Positions 1 through 12,190 of a DNA stretch of 64,000 nucleotides are shown here, piece after piece. This stretch comes from Echinometra lucunter (Eukaryota; Echinodermata; Echinoidea; Camarodonta; Echinometridae). Position numbers and translations under genes: made by a program. The notes beneath the pieces were generated by a model, which was not told where the DNA came from, did no database searches, and saw only the letters and a program-made list of their open reading frames with translations. Within the stretch, counting starts at the first letter, position 1. Each line of letters starts with the position of its first letter. The DNA lies in assembly GCA_029962745.1 (NCBI GenBank), contig CM057152.1, positions 20,514,810 to 20,578,809 of the forward strand. Reading direction: 5' to 3'.

Positions 1-77
1 AATAGTGAAACAAAGAGAAACAGGAAGAGATTCGGGAGACAGGGTTAGGGAGGGAGAGTAGGTTAGGGAGGGAGAGT

Positions 78-119
<42 letters not shown>

Positions 120-585
120 AGGAGAGAGAGCCGGGAGAGACAGACAGAAAGATTTCCCATCATACAATGAAGGTCCTTAGTTGATACGTCTGTACATTGT
201 AGAAAAACTTTCTGAATATTTTTTTTTTCAAAGATTATTATGAAAAAGTCAGATTTCACATTTTTGATGAACATCCCTTCAATATTTCTTTCTCGCCCAA
301 ATGCTCACACTTTTAGAATATCTTGATTTTTTTTTAAAAATAATTTTTATAATTGTGTGTTTTGTTGAAGGATCAACAACTAATTATCATATTTACAAAT
401 AGAGTGATTTCGAGCGAAATACAAAACGAATTACAATATATGCAACAGATTGGGTAAATGTGAAAAAAATGAAGAAAAAAAAAAGGCAAAAAACAGAACT
501 CGGAACATAATCACATAGTAGTACCATATATTGGAAATTAGTACTATCATTAACCAAAACAAAGGAGACAAAAATAGAATAGTGT
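1..585. other. Left flank, no gene seen
   Basis: Begins with purine-rich AG repeats (about 40-130), followed by AT-rich sequence. Could be 3' UTR or downstream flank of the minus-strand gene. Confidence 0.4.
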
Positions 586-747
586 TCATGGCATTACATG
601 GGGTTTGTGATTTACATAACAACTTGGTATAAAGCAAAAATACTTGTAGTTTCCTTGGTCGAGGGTTGCAGAAGGAATATCTTGATCTTTGTGGTAACAG
701 AATGATAAACGGGGGAATAATAACATGAAATATTTCTCGGGCTTCAT
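586..747 (-). CDS. Tentative last exon of the microexon gene
   Basis: A strong acceptor (tttttgttctttcag) is followed by 53 open codons in the required phase and a TGA. It encodes three cysteines, including SFCYHKD and FCFIPSCY. No AATAAA was seen below it, so the true 3' end could lie elsewhere. Confidence 0.35.
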   Translation of the reverse strand: MKPEKYFMLLFPRLSFCYHKDQDIPSATLDQGNYKYFCFIPSCYVNHKPHVMP

Positions 748-2507
748 CTGAAAGAACAAAAATAAGACCACTGCGAGTAACTCGTATTAATTTCTTCTTG
801 CAGTAGACCTTACTGCAAAATTGGTTTAACAATGTGAAATGAGTTTGATTTTTTTTTCGTATTGTGGGACTACAACATAAACACCGGTTAATAATAAAAT
901 AACGAAGTGCTCAATCATCTTTCAATATATTCATTCCTTTATTCCTATTAGCAGTATCATTATCGATGACAAAACTTTGCAAATTAAAGTACAGCAAATA
1001 TGTTTACATTATTCCGTATTCATAAAATACATGAAATGACGCTGAAATCAAATATAATTGCACATAATTTAGTTTAGCCAATAATGGCTATTATCACTGA
1101 CTGAACTTGTAAATTCGATCAAGATATAACTAGTGCTTTACCCCATGAAAGGGGGGGGGGGGAGCAGAAAAGAAAGCATTATCTGACGACTGCAGATCAC
1201 TATGAGATTTACTCTTGTGTCTAGGCTTTACAACGCTTTACTGCAACATCTTTTCAACTTTAAAATGTATGAATGTATCAATTTCCAGGGGAACGGCCCA
1301 CCTTTTTTTTTTTGCAGTGTGCTCTCATTCAGAATTATGAAACGTCTTGGGCCTTCCCGATCGTACTATTGTCTATCCTGTGCCCCCCGGGGGGGGGGGG
1401 GGTGTTACTTGTGCCGGAAAATCCCTATTTTGCCCCCACTTTTAGATCATGACCTAAATGGGTCACTTTTTGAATTAAAATCCCTAATAATGGGTACCCT
1501 TTTCTGCCAAAATGACCCTTAAAATGAATAAGGGTACGGAGGCTTCAGCTGCAAACCCCCGTCCGAACCAAATCTGAGTCCCCTCCTGTGATCTTTTAAG
1601 TGGTTATAATTTTAGTTACGCTCGTTTCATCGTCATATTTCAGCAGCATCGCTGGCTAGATTCTTTTTAGCATGCACCATTCTAGATTATGCAGCCTCTC
1701 TGAACACAACAGCATTAAAGCAGGGGGGCATTTCATCAACATCTGTGTCTGACAAGTTGTCAGATCTGACATCTTTCCTTGATTTTGATTGGCTGAGAAG
1801 CATCGTTACTATGGCAACTGTCGGATAATACAGACTTTGTCGGATAAAACATCCGACAAGTCCTTTCATGAAACGCTCCCCTGAGCCATCATGTCACATC
1901 CATGCTCACAACAGAGTGAAGAATATAAAACCCCCCCCCCCCCCCCCCCATCCCAAGCCTCTCTGTCACGAAAGGACAGTGCCTTCTTTCAGGGCTATCT
2001 ATATAATTATAATCATGCATGCGCGTCTTCTTTAATAGAATTAGGCCATGGAGTATTTTCGCTCCATGGTGTGACCATAATAGGGTATAGGGTGTGGTAT
2101 AATCTTAGTATAGCTAGATCATTCTTATAAACTCTATAACGAATAAAATTGCCATCATCGTTTATCCATCCTAGTGCGGTCGGGTGCTGAACACTTCGTT
2201 ATGGAGTGGGAGATAGCTCATTCTGTTTAAAAAAGGGGGATAATAATATAAAAGCCAAGCATTAGAATACATTAGGGTAACATCTGAAGACAATGCGTCT
2301 TTGGCATATAGGCCAGGAACAAGAGGAAATGAGAAAAACATCTGTGATTTTCATTATTGATTTCTACCAATATTTTGGAAGATGCCTACGATGACAACAA
2401 CCACCACCCCACCACCACCGCAACCACCACCACAACGACGACGACGACGTCGACAATGATGATGATGGTGGTAATGATCATATAATGATAATAATAATAA
2501 TGATAAT

Positions 2508-2548
<41 letters not shown>

Positions 2549-5500
2549 CATCATCATCATCATCATCATCATCATTTATCATCATCCTCACACATTAATA
2601 CAAAAAGACTAGCAGGAGAGCAAAATGAATCGTGCATCAGATCAAATAAGCATTCTCAAATAAAAGCTGAGGATAAAGGGCACTGTTTCATTATGTGGAA
2701 GGGCTTCATATTGCTGGACATGCTTCACACTTTCAATCCTGCCTTCCCCCATTACCCAAACGCAACTTGAATTCAAAAATGTTAAAAACACGTACTTACC
2801 TTGACGCAGCTGCCCTGCGCATTGGAGGTAAAGAAAGGACGCAATGAGATCACATGAGAGTTGAAATTCACATTATTATGTCATCACAGTAAAATAGAAA
2901 TTATAAAAGTAAAATATCAATGCCATTCCTTGAAAGATATAGCTTGAGTAAATTTATCAGGAGTTGATAGTCAAAATACTAGTAGTAACACTGGACTTAA
3001 TGATGATCATAATGGTATTGGAACCAACTCCCCCCCCCCCCCGCCCCCTCCCGCCCCCTCCCGCCCCCCCCAAAACAAAACCAACCGACCGACCGACCGA
3101 CCGACCGACCGACCGACCGACCGACCGACCGACCGACCGACCGACCGACCGACCGACCGACCGACCGACCGACCGACCGACCGACCGACCGACCGACCGA
3201 CCGACCGACCGACCGACCGACCGACCGACCGACCGACCAAATAAGTTATACCGTAAGGCTATTGCAGTTATTTGAAAATATGCGTAGAGGGGGCTAATCA
3301 ACTAAAAATCAAGTATTACCAGCATCAACATCTACCCTCCTCTATTATTATTTTGATTATAAGCTGTTTTATATGAAAAAAGTGTATAATCATAAATTTG
3401 AGATCATTTAGTGATATAATTAATGAATTATTCTTTTTTCAAGTTCATCTTGTATCGATGATCTTGTTTTAGATGATTTAATGAAATAATTTCATGTATG
3501 TAATTATGAATGGATGACAAGAGGAAGGACATAAAACATCATTTCAAACAAACAAACAAAAAACATCACTGGCATGGAATTCGTTCATAACGTTTTGAAA
3601 AACATTATAACAATCATGACAAGTATGGAGTAATTCAGTAATATAGCATGCATACTGCTCTTCTGGATTGAATTATCCTCGTGGTGCGTGGTAGGTATCG
3701 ATGGGGTGTGGGAGGGTTATGAAAATGATAATTAAAAAACAACCGTAGCTTGAATATTTTTTGCATTCCGGACATCCCGATGTTGCATAGACACCCATGA
3801 ATCTAGTCTGTAGACTGCTAATTAGAGAGGGCATTTAATAGCTAAACTCGTTAATTTGCAAATATTGTGATATTTGACAAGTTTTTATGATGAATCGGTA
3901 CTCAAAATCGATAATTCTTTGTTGTAATCTGTAAATATAATTTTGGTAAATTCTGTACTTTTATATGCAACTGAAGTGAGTACTTACTTCCAGGCAGAAG
4001 CTGCAATGTGTAGTAGAAAAGAAATAGGAAAAATATTGGTTATTATGACAATGAGAAAATAATACTGAAACAAAGAAACAACAACTACAAATTAAAAAAA
4101 AATTGGGTTAAAATAACTATGGTAGGGGGAGTTATTTCCACCTCTGTTGTTGATAGAATGTTCCAAGGAGTACACTCCAAATTTCTACTACCTTGATTTA
4201 GCTTGAAGTGCAATTAGTTTTTAAAGAAAATATTATTGCCCTAATCATTCTTTTTCTATAAGAACATGGAGGCCAGCAATCGAAAGATCATGCACCAGTA
4301 CTTAGCAAAGGAGAGCTTAAATGCCTTCAAATTCTAGATAAAAAAGCGAGGATATCATCAATTTCGTATGACAAACATATTTTTTGTCTGAAATTCAATT
4401 CTTAAAAGAGACAAACCAGTGAAACAAAGAAATTTCTGGTAATGGGGTTGAGAGAATGACATGCACAAAATTCAAGATTGTATAAAGACTGCAAGAATGT
4501 TATTTACCCCTTCTTCATCCTGCAGTCACCCTGTAAATGATTAAGAATGAACAGCCATTAATGGGGTACAAAGATTTCATGAAAACATAGATAGTGCGAA
4601 ACTTCTTAAAATATTGTTTAAGAAACGCGTAAGGATCTGGAATGTTTCCGAATTTTCAACGAAATACCAAAACAAGTACGATGGCCAAACGTCGGTTATA
4701 TAAAAGGCACCTTTTCTTCTATTTCTCAATAACCATACACTCTCAGAAAGGTTGGTTAAAAATCTTTAGGTTGCTAAAATATGAACCTACCAACTGATGG
4801 TTAAAACAATTTTGTATGTAAAACATATGGGATTTTCTTTTAACCAACATCAGAAAGGTTCATATTTTAACCAACCTAATTGTTTTTCTGAGATTGTATC
4901 ACCATGTTTCACATGAAATTTTTATGCATTAGAATTCTGGTCCCATATTCATGAAACCTTACTAAGCTAGTTGTCAACTAATGACATAGGTCACAGTACA
5001 CAGTTAGATGACAACTAGGCCTATGAAGGATTCATGAATATGGGCCCTGAACTTTAAGCAACTACTTACGTTCGGACATTGCCTGTGCATAGAGAAGAAA
5101 AAAAAATAGAATCAAATTATGATGCAAAATATTCTGGTTGATTAGGCCTATTCCTTTCTTTCACAAGCTATGAAATTTTTGTAGGTACTTGTCGATAATC
5201 CGTAAAACAAGATTTTTCTTAGAAGTTCGTTTCAACTGAAAACAAACAAACAAGCAAAAAAACGTACGAAATACATTTATAGTTTACATGAAACTAGGCC
5301 CTTGAACATAATGATAAAATAATGATACTCCGTACTGCTCAGAATACATAAATGAGGCAGTTGAGAGGGGCCACTTAATTGGGATAGCAAGATAGAAAGG
5401 GAGTGAAAGAGACGGGGGGGGGGGGGTAACGAAAGAGGGGGAAAAAGAAAGAGGAGGAAAGAGAAGGAGAAAGAAAAGTGGGAGAGAGGAGAGGGAACGA

Positions 5501-8500
5501 GGGAGACACGGAGAGAGAGGAGAAAGAGGAAAAAAAGGAGGAGGAGGAGGAGAATGAGGAGGAGAAAGAGAAAATGAGGGGGGGGGGGTGGGGTGGTGGG
5601 AGATGGAATAATAGTATAAACAATTTCTCACCCACTCGCCAGCAGCCTCAGCATCTGAACATTATCATTGATGTTGGAGGTGCAGACAGAGGATTCGAAC
5701 CCTGATAGTACTATCTTATAGTCATTCACAAAGGCGTTCATCTTGGTGTCGATTGCCTGAAGAGTACCTGTACCAAAATAATACCAGGGCCCCATTTCAT
5801 AAAACTTGTAATCGCTATAACAACTGCCACATTTCTATGACAAATTTACTCTCAGCCAATCAGATGCAAGGATTTCAGTAGCCTATATAACAGTTATTGC
5901 GACTTGCTATTGATAAAAAGTTTATGAAATGGGTCCCTCAATTCAATTCAATTCGTCTTTATTCAATTCCATATTATATATAAAACAGTTTCATAAAAAC
6001 ATGCAAGAAATATGATACAATTTGCATGCAATTATTAGAATATAAAAAGAGTGACAATGAAAATAGGAATTAGGTTGCTGTATAAAACCCTTGTGGGTTT
6101 GTCTGGACAGCCACCATGACATAGAAAAAAAGTAACTTGAACAATAAAATTAAAAACGGAATTATACAAATTGATTGTCCCTGATTGTGTTTTGCAGCAA
6201 TGTTATCATCAAAAGTATACTCATCATTTTCAAAGATAGGTCGAATTGTCCGTTTATAAGGCTGGAACTTGCTCAATCCCATGAAAGTGCAGGAGTCAAA
6301 TTGATTTGTTAATTGTATTAATTGTCAATTCACAACCGTAAAAAAGAGAATTTAAAAAGAAATAATGTTGGTATACAATATAGACAAAAATAGATATTCC
6401 AGGGGCAGGGGGGCTGCCCCAATGATTTTTCAAGTGAAAGAAGAAGAAGAAGAAGAAGAAGAAGAAGAAGAAGAAGAAGAAGAAGAAGAAGAAGAAGAAG
6501 AAGAAGAAGAAGAAGAAGAAAGAGTATGGGGAAGAGAGGGCAGGGTCATGGAACTAATAATAACCCTATTCAAAACGTAAACTCACAAGTGGGTTATCTG
6601 GCCCCCTATCAAAATACCCTGGCCCCGTCCCTGAGATAATCCATTTAGTTTCCCAACACAACTTACACAATTTTGTTTTGTTTTGTTTTGTACGATATGA
6701 TAAACAGCCCCAAAAGGACTAATACAAATACATGTATACCTTGTTGGATCTGATCAGTAGCGACCAGTTGAGAAACGAATTGGAGAGCATTGGCGATAAG
6801 GGTGGCGTTCTCCACTTGGTTGTTGATTTCATTCTCGTTGTCCACGAGGTGTTTGAGAAGATTGGTGAATTTGGGACCAGATCGTGCTCGACAAGCTAAA
6901 ATTCTCTGTGAATCAACTTCGGAAAAAGAAATAACAACAGAGGTGACTGAACTCCATTATGAGCAGGGGGGGGGGGGGACTAAAATCGCAACAAAGATTT
7001 CTCAAAATCAAAGTTGGCATACAAGGGAGAAGGGACACATGCTGTATACTCATCAGATTTAAGTATGCTTAAAGCAGATTATTTCAAGTTGTGAGGGGGG
7101 GGGGGGGGTGGCGGCGGCAAGTGACCAGTCTGCTTGATCTACACCTCTCTCTTTCTTTCTCTTTCTTCGCCTTCACTCCCCTTCTTTCTTTCCCTCTCTT
7201 TCCTTCTTTATTCATTGTTCCGTCTCTTTTTCACCCTTTATTCTCTACGAACATTTTTGATGACAAATGTCGTCATTTTCCGGAAAAGGGGAAATCATTC
7301 GAAATGTGAATGGTTATGCTTGCAATCATTTCCTGTCTATAGCCGACTCTTATTGATTGGAATACACTTGTCGTGAGTGCTACGACGGGAAATGATAAAA
7401 TGATAAAAATCAAAATTACTGGTACAAAGCTAGTATTCAACTAGCAGAAAATTACGCTGTTATGGGAAATAATTATATTCCATGTTATGTAATTTTTCCC
7501 TAATAATGATACAACACTCATCGACTCTAAGCTTTCCCAGTTTCGCTAAGAATTCATCTTACATACTTTTCTAAATTATTTTCTGCTCCCCCCTCAACTT
7601 AATTACCCTCTACCATTGTAATACTCTTATCAGATTGTGTCCATTTTGTGCATGATATTCAACGTATAATCCCCTAAAACACAGAGATATAAAATGGACT
7701 CAATTGCTTACATGCAGGTGTATTGACAGGTGCAATGTCGACGTTCTTTTGGCTTGCAGTAGCCTGAAGTTTGGTCCACTGTTTATGAGAAAATATATTC
7801 ATTTTCATTGTCCAAGACAATAATACAGAGAAAGATGTAAAGGTGCCTCGCCTCCCTCTATCCCACGCTCATTCCTTCTCTCCCCTTTCCCACCCCCTCT
7901 TGTCTTGTCATCGTCTGCATCACCCTCTTAGTTATATTGCTTGAGAGAGATGCAACATCGACTAGAATTATTATCAGAGTTGGAGTGGTAATAACGTCTA
8001 TCTTTTTCATGCATTTTATTTTCAGGCAAAGATAAGCCGTAAAACAGACAGAGGAAACAAGAAAGAAATACCATTATGACCATGGCACCGACTAGCGCCT
8101 GAGAATGTCCAAGAAACAGGTTCCCATTCAAGGATTCTCCTTACTAGTCAGGGGTTCACAAACATACAAAAACACACACATACAGAGCAATATCATATCT
8201 TCAATTCAAATCATGAGTGGTAAAAAATGTACTGAAAATAGAAAAGAAGAAGAAGAAGAAGAAGAAGAAGAAGAAGAAGAAGAAGAAGAAGAAGAAGAAG
8301 AAGAAGAAGAAGAAGAAGAAGAAGAAAGGTGTAGAGAGTATAGGAGACAAGCAAGCTATAGGGAGAGCATCAATAGTAAGATTTTTAAATTAAATTTTAA
8401 AAAAAAAATCTTAAAGAAAGGCATGTAAAGGTAGATGACAAATAGATGGTATTTAGCATAAATGCTGGTTGGATCCAAACAAAAAAGTTCAACATGAATA

Positions 8501-9248
8501 TTGAAAATCATTAAAATCATTCACGGTATGCATTATATTAAATCTTATGTTCTTAACACTGACAGACCCATAGGTTTAATATAGGCCTCCATGTGATAAC
8601 GTTCTCATTGTAAAGGCAGCGTTGTGCCTTTTCTTAATATCAAAAAGAGAATAAGTATCTTATTATTATTAAAAACAAAAATAAGTAAACATCTAGCTTA
8701 TACACGATTAGGTCTACATTTTAGTTACACAAGCAAACAAGTATACTAATAAAAGAGAGAGAGTTTAACAAGGAAAAGATAGAGTTGGTAAGTGGATCAT
8801 GTAGTGGGAACAGAAAAAAAAGATAGGAAGAGAGAGAAAGAGAGAGAGAGAGTGAGAGAGAGAGAGAAAGAGAGAGAGAAGCCATATGGCTGCAGTCACT
8901 GTTAATGTCATCGTAAACTTCAACATTTTAATATTCCAGAATGATGTCGATCGACAAACTTTTTGGTCATGGTCAAACTTTAAAAAAAAAAAGGAAAAAA
9001 AAAAAAAAAAAAAAAGAGAGAGAAGAAGACGAAAAAAAAGAAGAAAATTTGACCATTATCACCTGAAAGTCGAGTAGAGAGAGCGCCGTCTGGAGGGGAG
9101 AAAGGGCATCCACCGCCGCGATATGAGCCAGATCTTGAACCGACGTGGCTGTCTCCACCAATTCCATCGTCTGCTGGCATCTCATCTCTTCCACACATGC
9201 AAACATCATGCAGACGACTCCCGCCAAAACCTTCAGAAAAGTTACCAT
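586..9248 (-). CDS. Novel secreted helical protein encoded with four cysteine microexons
   Basis: Assembled by hand from nine exons: 9248-9063, 7778-7712, 6895-6740, 5767-5632, 5082-5070, 4530-4508, 4000-3988, 2814-2800 and 747-586. All joins are GT-AG and in frame, giving about 256 residues. The start is the only ATG that gives a signal peptide (MVTFLKVLAGVVCMMFACV). Residues of about 25-180 are predicted helical, with leucine/valine-rich amphipathic stretches such as TNLLKHLVDNENEINNQ. Four microexons then add QCPN, GDCRMKK, FCLE and GSCVK, each with one cysteine. I recognise no family. The first four exons are the firmest part; the microexons rest on splice-site quality and the cysteine pattern; the last exon is tentative. 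Confidence 0.6.
1722..1881. repeat. Fold-back MITE, 'GGGGCATTTCAT' family
   Basis: Left end GGGGCATTTCATCAAC pairs with the right end TCATGAAACGCTCCCC. The core has 'TTGATTGGCTGAGA', shared with the element at 23,211. It lies in the last intron of the microexon gene. Confidence 0.55.
2401..2585. repeat. GAT/ATC trinucleotide arrays in inverted orientation
   Basis: An ACC/ACG-rich stretch leads into about 14 GAT units, which flip at about 2,548 into about 9 ATC units, forming a perfect palindrome. Confidence 0.85.
2800..2814 (-). CDS. Microexon 8 (15 bp)
   Basis: Lies between a pyrimidine tract ending aatgcgcag and a perfect gtaagt donor. Encodes GSCVK, phase 0. Confidence 0.5.
3081..3238. 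repeat. (CCGA)n microsatellite, about 40 units
   Basis: Nearly uninterrupted tetranucleotide array directly after a C-rich tract (3,029-3,070). Open frames of PTDR or VGRS type are artefacts of the repeat. Confidence 0.95.
3988..4000 (-). CDS. Microexon 7 (13 bp)
   Basis: Lies between a pyrimidine tract ending acattgcag and a perfect gtaagt donor. Closes Gly and adds FCLE. Confidence 0.5.
4508..4530 (-). CDS. Microexon 6 (23 bp)
   Basis: Lies between tcatttacag and gtaaat. Encodes GDCRMKK plus two bases of Gly. Confidence 0.48.
4740..4897. repeat. Short fold-back repeat
   Basis: CTCAGAAAGGTTGGTTAAAA at the left pairs with TTTTAACCAACCTAATT...TTTCTGAG at the right, with a second internal inverted pair. 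Confidence 0.55.
4939..5047. repeat. Palindromic element, 'CCCATATTCATGAA' ends
   Basis: TCCCATATTCATGAAACCTT pairs with AAGGATTCATGAATATGGGC; an inner pair is GTTGTCAACT/AGATGACAAC. It ends 23 bp before microexon 5. Confidence 0.6.
5070..5082 (-). CDS. Microexon 5 (13 bp)
   Basis: Lies between a T/C-rich tract ending tatgcacag and a perfect gtaagt donor. Closes a Gly codon and adds QCPN. Confidence 0.5.
5394..5590. repeat. Purine-rich low-complexity tract
   Basis: GA/GGA-rich DNA with two G runs. The poly-proline/serine open frames here are not genes. Confidence 0.85.
5632..5767 (-). CDS. Microexon gene exon 4: helical
   Basis: 136 bp between ttggtacag and gtgaga. Encodes TLQAIDTKMNAFVNDYKI, then VLSGFESSVCTSNIND and NVQMLRLLAS. 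Phase 1 in, phase 2 out. Confidence 0.68.
5787..5937. repeat. GGGCCC/TTTCATAAAACTTG MITE, copy 1
   Basis: Ends GGGCCCCATTTCATAAAACT and AGTTTATGAAATGGGTCCC are complementary. The core 'CAGCCAATCAGATGCAAGGA' is shared with the other copies. Confidence 0.7.
6438..6521. repeat. (GAA)n microsatellite, about 28 units
   Basis: Pure GAA/TTC array, intronic in the minus-strand gene (intron 3); the transcript would read TTC. Confidence 0.95.
6740..6895 (-). CDS. Microexon gene exon 3: coiled-coil-like
   Basis: 156 bp between gaattttag and gtatac. Encodes CRARSGPKFTNLLKHLVDN, then ENEINNQVENATLIANALQ and FVSQLVATDQIQQ, a helical heptad-like stretch. Confidence 0.72.
7712..7778 (-). CDS. Microexon gene exon 2
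   Basis: 67 bp between ctcataaacag and gtaagc, encoding WTKLQATASQKNVDIAPVNT and PA, ending phase 1 to match exon 3. Confidence 0.65.
8244..8327. repeat. (GAA)n microsatellite, about 28 units
   Basis: Second pure GAA array of almost the same length, in intron 1 of the minus-strand gene. Confidence 0.95.
9063..9248 (-). CDS. Microexon gene exon 1: signal peptide
   Basis: 62 codons. The hydrophobic leader is MVTFLKVLAGVVCMMFACV, followed by a helical segment ending LLDFQ. Donor is CAG|gtgata. AT-rich TATA-like runs lie within about 45 bp upstream of the ATG. Confidence 0.7.
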
Positions 9249-12190
9249 CTTGATTTGGGTATATAATTATGCGCACTATATACTTCTCTGAAGACGGATG
9301 TGGCGCTTCAACAATTTACTTTCAGTTATGGCAAGCAATTTTTGCACTGATGCTTTTATAAGGATATTGCTCACCTTCGACCTACTTTGATTGTGAAAGT
9401 GCAGTCTCCAGTTTTCGCATTTTGATATTACTGATGTTTTGCTGGCTGGTTATATCAATTTAATTCTATCTGAAAAGAGATAGCAACCATATATCCTTAT
9501 CGCAGTCGGACAGGTGTTGATCGGCGAAGTGCACGTCGAAATGATTGGAAAGTTGAAAGTTCTTGAAAAGAAAATACATAAAATACCGATTCTATTTTTG
9601 CTGGAGTTTGACTGTGTGTATATGTAATATTGTTAAAGACGATTGATGATCCAATCTTAAACTAAAACATAAAGTTCAATCATTTATGCGATGCCATGCA
9701 TGCATTGAGCTGAGATTCCCTTACCCTCCCACCCCACCCCACCCCACCCCACCCCTTCTCCCGAAAAACAGGCAGTGTGACAGATTTTAAGAATAGCTCG
9801 ATAATTGTTTTTGTTTCAATGTACGTTTTAGAGATGATAATGTGAGGCACCTTTTGAAGCATTCAGTTAAACCATTCCAGATAATGAGCCCCTTATAACG
9901 AATTGTAACAACGACATTCAAAGCGATATTAAATAAAATTCACTACACAATATACCTTTAGACGATTTGTTCCCAGATCTCCTTTAAAAACAGATCAATA
10001 ATAATTGGGCGAAGTAAGAAATCATTCACCTTCTCAGTTTGAGCTTTATCACTTGAAAGCCCGAGTTTTGTGATACACACAAAAAAAGGAAGTATCTGTG
10101 AAGCAAAAGCATAACGACACTGAAATGAAATCGGCGGTAAGCAATTTTAATGCAATTGCTGCATTTTATCTAAGAATTTCTAAGATATGAAAGTTCAAGT
10201 ATAGAGAAATCAACAAACTGCAGAAACTCTCAGCTAGAAGAAGAAAATGACAAGGGAGATAAAACGCAGACGAGAGCAACAAAAGTGTATGGGTGATTGC
10301 ACTGCCCTACTTTGGCAAAAGGAAGCAAGTGATAAAAGTGACATTTCCTGTAAAAGAGCAAAATGTATCTGCCATTTACACTGATAATGAATAATGATAA
10401 TATGATAATATGATAATATTATCATGATATCTTGCCTAACATATCTCTTAGCAGGATGAGTGTTCGTGCTGGAAGAAGAGCACACTATAGGTAAAATATG
10501 AAAATATCAATAACTCAAATTTGGTTGATATGTCTCTTGCTTCCTTTTGAATGGTGAGGTTGTTGGTTTTTTTTTGAAAGGGAGGCGGGGGTATAATTTA
10601 GTTTTTAGCGTGCATAATAATATTAGTTGAAGGAAGTGGAGGGGCAGGTTTTTTCCTTCTTCTTTCTTGGGGGCCGGGGGGGGGGGGGGCGTTAGATGTT
10701 TTAACGACTGTTATATTTAACTTCATTCAATTTTGTTCGTTTTTTTTTTCATTCGAATTTATAAATTGTATATAAGTTTATATTGGAAAACAATCGTATT
10801 ATATATTCAATTTATTGGAAAAGAATTGTATCTTGTAGAATAATTTGAATTGTTTGGATAAAATAAGAATAACAAAATTACGAAAACAAAATATCAAGGA
10901 GGGGTGACGTGCTTGGGTTTAGGCTTATGTATGTATCTTATGGATTTCATTCCATTTTTTCCCTTCTCTGCTCTTTATTTTGTGATTATAAAACTTGTAT
11001 TTATAAAATTTGTATTTATATTTATGTATTTATGCTGATTTTTACATGTATGTATTGATGTATTTTATGAATGAAAGCTCTTAGACTAATAAATTATTGA
11101 AAAACAAAGGTAGTTCACGTAATTTCCAACGGTTTTCTCAACCCCTGACTGAATTTTAGCAAAAAAACAATAAAAGCAATAAACAAAACAAAAACAAAAA
11201 CAAAAACCCCCTCAATTTTAGAGGTTTGCATTTTTTAAACAATAATTTTGAACATCTCCAAACAAAACACAACATAGTCAAGTGAACTGACAACTGATAA
11301 AATGTATGTATTCCATTAGGTGCATATAATTATAATTAGTAACCGTCTCATATAATTCGCACGAATAGACCCTGCATAGCACCGGCAAGTCAACTCTGTC
11401 AACTTTCATTACTCATATTGGCATATTGTGCCTATACTGCACTGATGCTGTCTGAAATAGGCCTACTATAAAATAGAGTTCTGTATCACTTTGCCATAGG
11501 GTGTGGCACCATCTCCGTGTACTAAAGTAAAAACAGATAAAAGGTTACAAACAAACAAACTTTTGTCAACAAGAATCACGGCATTTAAAAAAAAATCTGT
11601 CTGCAAATTTGAAATGACCTTATTTCTGTCCGTTTCATTGTTCTTTTTTTTTTCATTTTCATTGTTATTTATTTGCTTGTTCAACTTTTTAGCTATAATT
11701 TGTTTGAGAGTATCATTCACAGTGGTTCAGCGACACCATGGATATATCAGGGAGTTCTCTGTTCCAACTCCCTGTTTACACTGTACATCCAAGGTGACAT
11801 TCATCTAGAATGATTCTGAAACTGGACATCAGAGAAATTCGACCCTTTGTTTGTTTGGTCGAATTGAATTTGGGCGTGTTTACTGTGTATGATACTTAGA
11901 CGATTTTTTATCATTCGGCAGAACTAGAAGCAGACTAGACAGACGTACGCAGCACAGCAAGAGAAGCGAAGTCTTCGAAACAGACAGCTTTTTTTCAGAT
12001 TCTGAACTCAGCATTCTCGGAACACAAGCTGACCGCCTTCTCTGGCTTAGTGCAAGTCGTTGGCCGGTTTGATTGGATACCTGTGACAGTGTCTTATTTA
12101 TCCAGCTAGCTAGCTAACCTAGGCTAGGGCTAGGCCTACTTCATTCGACTTGACGCTGCGCAGAGCCTGGGCTGTGCGCTGTATGTTGCA
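9249..12190. other. Divergent intergenic region between the microexon gene and NEK9
   Basis: Separates two head-to-head genes, so both promoters and the NEK9 5' UTR should lie here. The microexon-gene side has tatata-like runs just above its ATG. The NEK9 side has no clear TATA box; an inverted CCAAT (ATTGG) is near 12,072. Also holds an ACCCC run (9,725-9,754) and a G run (10,678-10,690). No coding exon was seen. Confidence 0.5.

Noticed and set aside
1149..1401. G/C homopolymer runs (also at 1,930, 3,030, 5,414, 10,678, 25,877 and elsewhere)
   Set aside because: Considered as G-quadruplex or assembly junctions; they are common simple repeats here with no consistent position relative to genes.
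2957..3301. Open frames of PTDR and VGRS repeats
   Set aside because: Pure translation of a CCGA microsatellite on both strands; no start context, splice sites or conserved composition.
5284..5705. Proline/serine- and glutamate-rich open frames on both strands
   Set aside because: They mirror each other across one GA-rich tract; the true exon here (5,632-5,767, minus) is in a different frame.
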